A DNA stretch of 35,997 nt from CAZYMF01 sp964648215 (GTDB taxonomy: Bacteria > Desulfobacterota > Binatia > HRBIN30 > JACQVA1). The notes under the pieces were generated by a model. That model was given only the letters and a program-made list of their open reading frames with translations, was not told where the DNA came from and made no database searches. The translations under genes and the position numbers were made by a program. Of the stretch, positions 31,224-35,997 are shown piece by piece (position 1 is the stretch's first letter; each line of letters starts with the position of its first letter). The stretch lies in assembly GCA_964648215.1 (NCBI GenBank), contig CAZYMF010000029.1, positions 1 to 35,997 of the forward strand, written 5' to 3'.

Positions 31224-32159
31224 ATGACGGCGCCGGTGCGGTTCGGACTGTTCGTGCCACAGGAGAGGGCCGACGCGGGGCTGCTGCGCGAGATCGCGCA
31301 GACGGCCGAGGGTTGCGGCTTCCACTCGCTGTGGCTCTACGATCATCTCTACCACTATCCGACACCCGACAACGCCGTGGTCCTCGAAGCCTTCACCACG
31401 ATGAGCCTGCTGGCGGGCTGGACCAGGGCAATTCGTATCGGCGCGCTGGTTCTGTGCGACGGCTATCGCAACCCGGCGCTGACGGCGAAGATGGCCGCTA
31501 CCTTCGACGCTCTCACGGGAGGACGGCTCGAGTTCGGCTACGGCGCCGGCTGGCACGAGGCCGAGTACCGCGGCTACGGCTACGATTTTCCCGGCACGGC
31601 GACCCGCATCGCCATGATGGAAGAGGCGCTCACCATCATCACCCGGCTGTGGCAGGGTGGCCCCGCCAGCTTCGACGGCAAGCACTACCGCATCGTCGAT
31701 GCCGTCTGCGAGCCGCAGCCGGCGCAGCGGCCGCGACCGCCGATCACCGTCGGCGGCGGCGGCGAGAAGCTGCTCCTGCGCGCCGTCGCCCGCCACGCCG
31801 ACATCTGGAACTACTTTCCCGGGCCGCTGCCCGAGTACGACCACAAGTTGGAGGTGCTGCGCGAGCATTGCCGGCGCGAGAGCCGCGACCCGGAAACCTT
31901 GCAGCAGTCGCTGCTGGTGCCGCTGGCGACGGCGCCGTGGGAGAAGGAGGTTCGCGATCAGCTCGAGGGCGCCAAGCATCGTGGCGCGATGTGGTCGCAG
32001 GGGAGCGCACTCGTCCAGGGGACTCCGGACATCGTGGTTCCACGCCTGCTCGACTACGTCCGCCGCGGCGTGTCCTTGTTCATTCTGGCGCTTCCCGACG
32101 CCGGAGATCTCAAGCGGATCGAGTTCATCGCCCGTGAGGTGATGGCGGAGCTCAGCTGA
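31224..32159 (+). CDS. LLM-class flavin/F420-dependent oxidoreductase
   Basis: A 311-residue luciferase-like TIM-barrel oxidoreductase. The stretch TGGRLEFGYGAGWHEAEYRG, the N-terminal YDHLYHYPTPD, and ITVGGGGEKLLLRAVARHAD followed by WNYFP match the F420-dependent LLM subgroup common in actinobacteria and some metagenomic lineages; FMN-dependent function cannot be excluded. AAGGAG lies five bases before the ATG. It stands between a divergent esterase and a convergent SDR. Reactions in this family range from hydride transfer to monooxygenation, so no specific substrate is proposed. Confidence 0.9.
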   Translation: MTAPVRFGLFVPQERADAGLLREIAQTAEGCGFHSLWLYDHLYHYPTPDNAVVLEAFTTMSLLAGWTRAIRIGALVLCDGYRNPALTAKMAATFDALTGGRLEFGYGAGWHEAEYRGYGYDFPGTATRIAMMEEALTIITRLWQGGPASFDGKHYRIVDAVCEPQPAQRPRPPITVGGGGEKLLLRAVARHADIWNYFPGPLPEYDHKLEVLREHCRRESRDPETLQQSLLVPLATAPWEKEVRDQLEGAKHRGAMWSQGSALVQGTPDIVVPRLLDYVRRGVSLFILALPDAGDLKRIEFIAREVMAELS

Positions 32160-32212
32160 GGATCGCCACCGCGTCGGAAGCGGCCGGGTGACGGGCGCTC
32201 CGACGCGACCGG

Positions 32213-32989
32213 TCACCGCATCAGGTCGGGTTGCTTGAACGCGGTCCAGCCGCGGTCACAGTTGAGCACCGCGCCGGTGAGGCTGCGGGCCTCGTCGCCG
32301 GCGAGGAAGACGACGATGTCGGCGATCTCCTCGGGCGTTTGCAGGCCCATCACGTGGCCCTTCTCGAAGCCTTTCTTCATCTCCTCGTTGCCCCAGATCA
32401 CCGCGTTCATCGGCGTGTCGACGTAGCCCGGGCTGATGGCGTTGACGCGGATGTTCATCGGCCCGCAGCCGACGGCCATCGACTTGGTCAGCATGGCCAC
32501 CCCGCCCTTGGAGGCCGCGTAGCCGTCCAGTCCGCCCAGCGGCAGGTGCGCCATCGACGAAGCGGTGTTGATGATGGCGCCTCCGCCCGCCTTGGCGATC
32601 TCGGGGATGGCGTACTTCGAGCAGTAGAAGACGCTCGACAGGTTGACGCGGATGACGCGATCCCAGACCTCGGGCTCGACGCGGGCGGTGAAGCCGTCGT
32701 CGAAGGGCAGGGCGATGCCGGCGTTGTTGTAGAGGACGTGCAGCGTGCCGAAGGCGTCGACCGCCTCGCGCACCATGCGCTCGGCGTCGGCGGCGCTGCC
32801 GGCGTCGGCGGCGCCGGCGCGCCCGACCCCGCCGCCGGCGGTGATCTGGGCCACCGTCTCGTTCGCGGCGGCCTCGTTGACGTCGGCAACGAATACCTTC
32901 GCTCCCTCGCGCGCCAGCGCCAGAGCGCCGGCCCGCCCGAGACCCGATCCACCGCCGGTGACGATGGCGACGCGTTCCTGCAATCGCAT
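32213..32989 (-). CDS. SDR family oxidoreductase
   Basis: A 258-residue classical SDR with TGGGSGLG (11-18), NNAG (88-91), Ser144, Tyr157 and Lys161 (YAASK), and the ending LTGAVLNCDRGWTAF. It is NAD(P)-dependent; the substrate is unknown. GAGGAG five bases upstream fixes the start at ATG 32989. It differs clearly from the BadH-like SDR at 2947-3708, so the two are not recent duplicates. It ends 53 bases from the convergent LLM gene and follows the matrixin gene on the same strand by 31 bases. Confidence 0.92.
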   Translation of the reverse strand: MRLQERVAIVTGGGSGLGRAGALALAREGAKVFVADVNEAAANETVAQITAGGGVGRAGAADAGSAADAERMVREAVDAFGTLHVLYNNAGIALPFDDGFTARVEPEVWDRVIRVNLSSVFYCSKYAIPEIAKAGGGAIINTASSMAHLPLGGLDGYAASKGGVAMLTKSMAVGCGPMNIRVNAISPGYVDTPMNAVIWGNEEMKKGFEKGHVMGLQTPEEIADIVVFLAGDEARSLTGAVLNCDRGWTAFKQPDLMR

Positions 32990-33020
32990 TCTTGCTCCTC
33001 TCGCTCGTCCGTCCAGCGCG

Positions 33021-34574
33021 CTATTGGCACGTTTCCAGGGCCGCGCGCACGCCCTGGGCGAGCTCGTCGACGCTGACGGCCTGGTCGTCGTTGACGTCGA
33101 AAACGGCGCATTCGCTGCGCGCGAGGTTGCCCAGCGTGATGTCGATGCCGGTGATGAGCTCGCCGACGTCGACCACGCCGTTGCCGTCGCAGTCGCCGAC
33201 GCAGGGCGGCGGCGCCGCGGCGACGCGCACACCCCCGGTCAGGGTGACCGAGTGACCACCGGTGGTCAGCACGATCGCCCGCCCGCCGCCGGCCGCGCTC
33301 GCCGCGACGTCGACGCGGAACAGCAGGTACGGAAACGGTGCCCCGTTGCAGGTGCTGGCCAGGACATGGCGGCTTGCCTGGTCCACCAGGATGTCGGGGC
33401 CGAGGTCGATCCCGTCGATGGGCACCTGGTCGGCGTTCGGTCCGGCCACCGCAATCCATTGGTCGGTGCCGGGCGTGAGGGGCAGGGGGTGCGTCGCCAC
33501 CTGTGCCGACACCGAGGTCTCGGTGACGACGGCAGCGCCGATGCGTACCGGGTTCACCGGCGGCGCGCCGCTGGGCAGGGCGAAGTCCGCCGTGGCGGTC
33601 ATGTCTGCCGCCACGACGACGCCGGGGAGAAACGTCGTGGGAAAGTCGGTGGTCAGCGTCGCGCCGCTGTAGATCCCCGCCCCGCTCAGATTGCCGGCGC
33701 GGACACAGGGGTCATCGGGGACCGAGCTTTGCGGGCCGTCGAGGGGCTCGACGTAGACGTTGTAGTCGCCTGGCGGGAGCTGCTCGATGGCATAGTGCCC
33801 GTCGGGCAGCGTCAGCGCACTGGCCGCCAGCGCTCCGTCCGGGCCCATCGCCACCACGTGCGCGCCGAAAGCGGACGCGCCGGCCACCGTCACCGCGCCG
33901 GCGATCGTGCCGCGCGCGCTCGGATCCACCGGGTAGAGCGTGCGCGCGCCGGCGATGTCGTCGGCATCGAGCCGGCGTTGCAACACCGACGTCAGCGGCC
34001 ACATGGTGGCCGACTCGATGCCGGTGTGGTGGAGGCCGATGACGTGGCCGAGCTCGTGCGTGGCCACGGCCTCGACGTCGAAGAGGCCGGCGTCGTACAG
34101 CGCGTCGTCGTTGTCGAGGGTGGTGGTGAACTGCAGCGCGGGGTTGAACATGAGGTCGGCCTCGACGATGTCGGAGCCGGAAGAGAACAGGAGTGTCAAC
34201 CCGACGACGCCGTTGCCGCCCGCCATCTCGAACATGCTGCGATTGGTGGGCGTGTCGGCGAAGGTGATGATGTCGACCCCGTCGCTGCCCGCCGAGGCCA
34301 CGGAGGTGGTGCCCATCTGCAGCTCGATGCCGGACACCGCCGGGAACTTGGTCAGGGCGCGCTGGACCGCGCCGGCCGGGTCGCTGCCGGCGGTGACGTT
34401 GGGGAGACCCGGGCCGGTCTGGTCGTTGAGCCGCATTGTCACCGGCAGGGCGCTCGCCGGCCAGTGCTTCGGCGCGCTGTCGGCCGTGGAGCGGATCAGC
34501 GTGTAGGCCAGCGAGTCGTCGGCGCAGCCCAGCAGCACGACGAGCAGCGGGGCGACGAAGCGCAGCGCCCTCAT
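33021..34574 (-). CDS. Matrixin-type metalloprotease lipoprotein with calcium-loop tail
   Basis: A 517-residue secreted metzincin. The N-terminus has a lipoprotein signal (LLVVLLGC, Cys17) followed by Ala-Asp, suggesting outer-membrane anchoring. The matrixin-like catalytic domain (about 35-215) has the zinc motif HELGHVIGLHH (H173, E174, H177, H183) and a Met-turn in SATMWPL (Met191). A carboxypeptidase-regulatory-like beta domain (about 222-300) follows, then a domain of unknown type. The C-terminus has two EF-hand/dockerin-like loops, GDCDGNGVVDVGEL and FDVNDDQAVSVDEL, bracketed by cysteines. The layout recurs in deltaproteobacterial-grade metagenomes. It overlaps the stop of the upstream gene (ATGA), so the pair is translationally coupled. 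Confidence 0.9.
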   Translation of the reverse strand: MRALRFVAPLLVVLLGCADDSLAYTLIRSTADSAPKHWPASALPVTMRLNDQTGPGLPNVTAGSDPAGAVQRALTKFPAVSGIELQMGTTSVASAGSDGVDIITFADTPTNRSMFEMAGGNGVVGLTLLFSSGSDIVEADLMFNPALQFTTTLDNDDALYDAGLFDVEAVATHELGHVIGLHHTGIESATMWPLTSVLQRRLDADDIAGARTLYPVDPSARGTIAGAVTVAGASAFGAHVVAMGPDGALAASALTLPDGHYAIEQLPPGDYNVYVEPLDGPQSSVPDDPCVRAGNLSGAGIYSGATLTTDFPTTFLPGVVVAADMTATADFALPSGAPPVNPVRIGAAVVTETSVSAQVATHPLPLTPGTDQWIAVAGPNADQVPIDGIDLGPDILVDQASRHVLASTCNGAPFPYLLFRVDVAASAAGGGRAIVLTTGGHSVTLTGGVRVAAAPPPCVGDCDGNGVVDVGELITGIDITLGNLARSECAVFDVNDDQAVSVDELAQGVRAALETCQ

Positions 34575-35026
34575 TGGTTCACCAAACGGCTGAAAGCGTC
34601 CAGCGACATGCCGCTCACCGTGCGGCGCTCACGCGCCCCGGTTACCGGCAGGACGCCCGCGGCGCCGCCGGCGATGACATAGTAGTTGCCGAAGTGACTG
34701 CGGCGCAGCAGCAGGACGGCATCGACGCCGGCCGGCACGCTCGAGCCGGCCGATGCGTCCATGGTGACGTCGCCGACGCGGCCGCCGAGCACCTGGACGG
34801 TGACGCTGTCGCCCGGCCGACCCTTGAATGCCTGCTCGACGCGGCACTGGTGGCGGGTGACGATGATCGCCGGATCGCCCGTCCACTGGCTGACGCCGTC
34901 GTCGCAGCTCGTCAGCACCACGGCATCGGCCGTTCGGGCCAAGGCGCCGACGGCCGGGGTTTGGGTGGCCCAGCTCGACGAAGCAGTCGTCAGCAGGAGC
35001 ACCAACAGCCACGGTCTCGCCATCAT
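34571..35026 (-). CDS. Secreted partner protein of the matrixin
   Basis: A 151-residue exported protein with a clear signal peptide (MMARPWLLVLLLTTASSSWA, then TQTPAV) and a beta-rich core with VEQAFKGRPGDSVTVQVLGG and RVGDVTM. I cannot name the family; similar small proteins often stand next to matrixin genes, and the four-base ATGA overlap with the protease gene here points to joint production. It could be a secretion helper or an inhibitor, but nothing in the sequence decides. AGGAGGT lies seven bases before the first ATG; a second ATG follows directly, so either may be used. Confidence 0.75.
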   Translation of the reverse strand: MMARPWLLVLLLTTASSSWATQTPAVGALARTADAVVLTSCDDGVSQWTGDPAIIVTRHQCRVEQAFKGRPGDSVTVQVLGGRVGDVTMDASAGSSVPAGVDAVLLLRRSHFGNYYVIAGGAAGVLPVTGARERRTVSGMSLDAFSRLVNQ

Positions 35027-35227
35027 GCTTGGGACCTCCTTCCGTTGGTTTGCCCGCCGGCGTTGGCGCCAGGGTCCGGCTTTGGCAGCAACCACCGGCC
35101 CGTGCCGTCCGCCGGAGCGACTCTCGCGACAGAGGCGCCTTCGATAGCACACTTGACGCCGCGACCGCCATCCGGTGGCGTTGCGTCGCCGTCGCAATCG
35201 CGACATGATCGCGGCCGCACGTGGCGC

Positions 35228-35890
35228 ATGACGCGGCTGGCGAAACGACTCGATCTTCTGATTCTGGACCTCGACGGCACTCTGGTCGACAGCGAGGCGA
35301 TCCTCGTCGGTCTCGTCAACCAGACGTTGCGCGCGCTGGGTCATGCACCGTCGCCGGCGCGCGCCGTCGCCGCCACCATCGGCCTGCCGCTCGACGAGGT
35401 CTTCCGTCGCGCCCTTCCCGATGCCGGCGAGGAGACCGTCGCCACGCTCTGTCACGCCTTCCGCCGGCGGGCGGATACGGCGGAGTTCGTACGCCAGTTC
35501 CGCCTCTATCCCGGCGTGGGCGAGACCTTGGCGGCTCTGCGCGCCTCCGGTGCGCGCCTGGTGGTGGGGACGAGCAAGGGGCGGGCGACGACGCTCGATA
35601 TTCTGCGGCACTGCGGTGTGGCAGGGCTCATCGACGAGGTCATCGGCGGCGACTGCGTTACCCAGGGCAAGCCGCATCCGGAGATGGTCGAGCGCGCCCG
35701 GCTCCTCTACGGCGCCGCCTCCGAGCGCGCCCTCATGGTCGGCGACACCCCCTTCGACATCACCATGGGGCAGGCCGCCGCGGTGTCCACCTGTGCGGTC
35801 ACCTACGGCATGCACCCGGCCGCGGCGCTGCGGGCGCTGAACCCGGATTTCGTCATCGATCGCTTTCCCGATCTGCTGGGATGCGTGTGA
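35228..35890 (+). CDS. HAD-family phosphatase, phosphoglycolate-phosphatase type
   Basis: A 220-residue HAD-superfamily hydrolase with an alpha-helical cap (subfamily IA). Motifs are DLDGTLVDS (catalytic Asp pair, near residue 13), VVGTSKG (motif II), GKPHPE (motif III Lys) and VGDTPFDI (motif IV acid pair). The pattern matches Gph/PgmB-like phosphatases; the exact substrate is not deducible. ATG 35228 is the start because motif I follows at the expected distance. It is divergent from the matrixin partner gene. A hairpin and a heptamer repeat follow its stop. Confidence 0.92.
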   Translation: MTRLAKRLDLLILDLDGTLVDSEAILVGLVNQTLRALGHAPSPARAVAATIGLPLDEVFRRALPDAGEETVATLCHAFRRRADTAEFVRQFRLYPGVGETLAALRASGARLVVGTSKGRATTLDILRHCGVAGLIDEVIGGDCVTQGKPHPEMVERARLLYGAASERALMVGDTPFDITMGQAAAVSTCAVTYGMHPAAALRALNPDFVIDRFPDLLGCV

Positions 35891-35944
35891 GCAGGCCCGC
35901 CGTCGCGAGCAATTGGCCTCGAAGGGAACATACTGAACCACGGC

Positions 35945-35991
35945 GCGGGCTGCGCCCGCAGCCCAAAGTCGAAAGCTCAAAGTCGAAAGCG
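35945..35991. repeat. Hairpin plus heptamer repeat after the HAD gene
   Basis: GCGGGC-TGC-GCCCGC (35945-35959) is a six-base-stem hairpin. It is followed by four exact heptamer units, CAAAGTC, GAAAGCT, CAAAGTC, GAAAGCG (35964-35991), i.e. two 14-base units with one difference. The array continues to within six bases of the window edge and may be longer. Confidence 0.65.
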
Positions 35992-35997
35992 ACCGAG

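Noticed and set aside
1..35997. tRNA or rRNA genes
   Set aside because: No T-loop (GGTTCRA) with matching stems and no conserved rRNA stretch was found by reading; a covariance search would settle it.

Overview
The window is about 36 kb of very GC-rich bacterial DNA, most likely two scaffold joins in a metagenome assembly (two runs of exactly 100 N). The gene mix is acyl-CoA dehydrogenase, SDR dehydrogenases, an LLM flavin monooxygenase, a DUF1329 protein, an AhpD-like protein, c-type cytochromes, a VKOR-DsbA fusion and a matrixin lipoprotein ending in a calcium-loop repeat. This suggests an uncultured, Gram-negative, soil or groundwater lineage of the old deltaproteobacterial grade, for example Candidatus Binatota. 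That placement is inference from gene content. No rRNA, tRNA, CRISPR array, integrase or transposase is visible.

Left part (1-12 kb): the 3' end of an acyl-CoA dehydrogenase gene, a TauE/SafE exporter, an alpha/beta hydrolase that has lost its nucleophile, a BadH-like SDR, then a translationally coupled DUF3047 / diheme cytochrome / cytochrome c' group. These are followed by a small HIT-like zinc protein, a YdjM-type membrane hydrolase cut by the first gap, a VKOR-DsbA oxidative-folding fusion and a large PAS-GAF-GAF histidine kinase.

Middle (12-21.8 kb): rsmE and comB flank the second gap. A four-gene molybdenum-cofactor operon (moaB, a small membrane protein, moaD, moaE) follows on the minus strand, then DUF1329. 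Two small membrane proteins lead into a Mo/W-bisPGD oxidoreductase, which is the obvious local client for the cofactor genes.

Right part (21.8-36 kb): GH29 fucosidase, a GST-like protein and an AhpD-like protein precede an unusual minus-strand cluster at 25.7-29.7 kb. It holds a tail-anchored coiled-coil protein, a response regulator with an unfamiliar N-terminal domain, a coiled-coil/TM/NTF2-like envelope protein and a receiver-less copy of the regulator's N-terminal domain, fused at its end to a fragment of an unrelated FAD oxidoreductase. The window closes with a PHB-depolymerase-type esterase, an LLM oxidoreductase, a second SDR, a matrixin lipoprotein with a co-translated partner and a HAD phosphatase.

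Across the window a degenerate purine-rich repeat with a 7-nt period recurs at seven places, often as inverted pairs. It supplies start codons, C-terminal tails or ribosome-binding sites to adjacent genes. A separate TCAGTGA array and several hairpin families add to this. The repeats, the response-regulator cluster, a MoaD with residues after its GG and two apparently altered active sites are the most unusual content.
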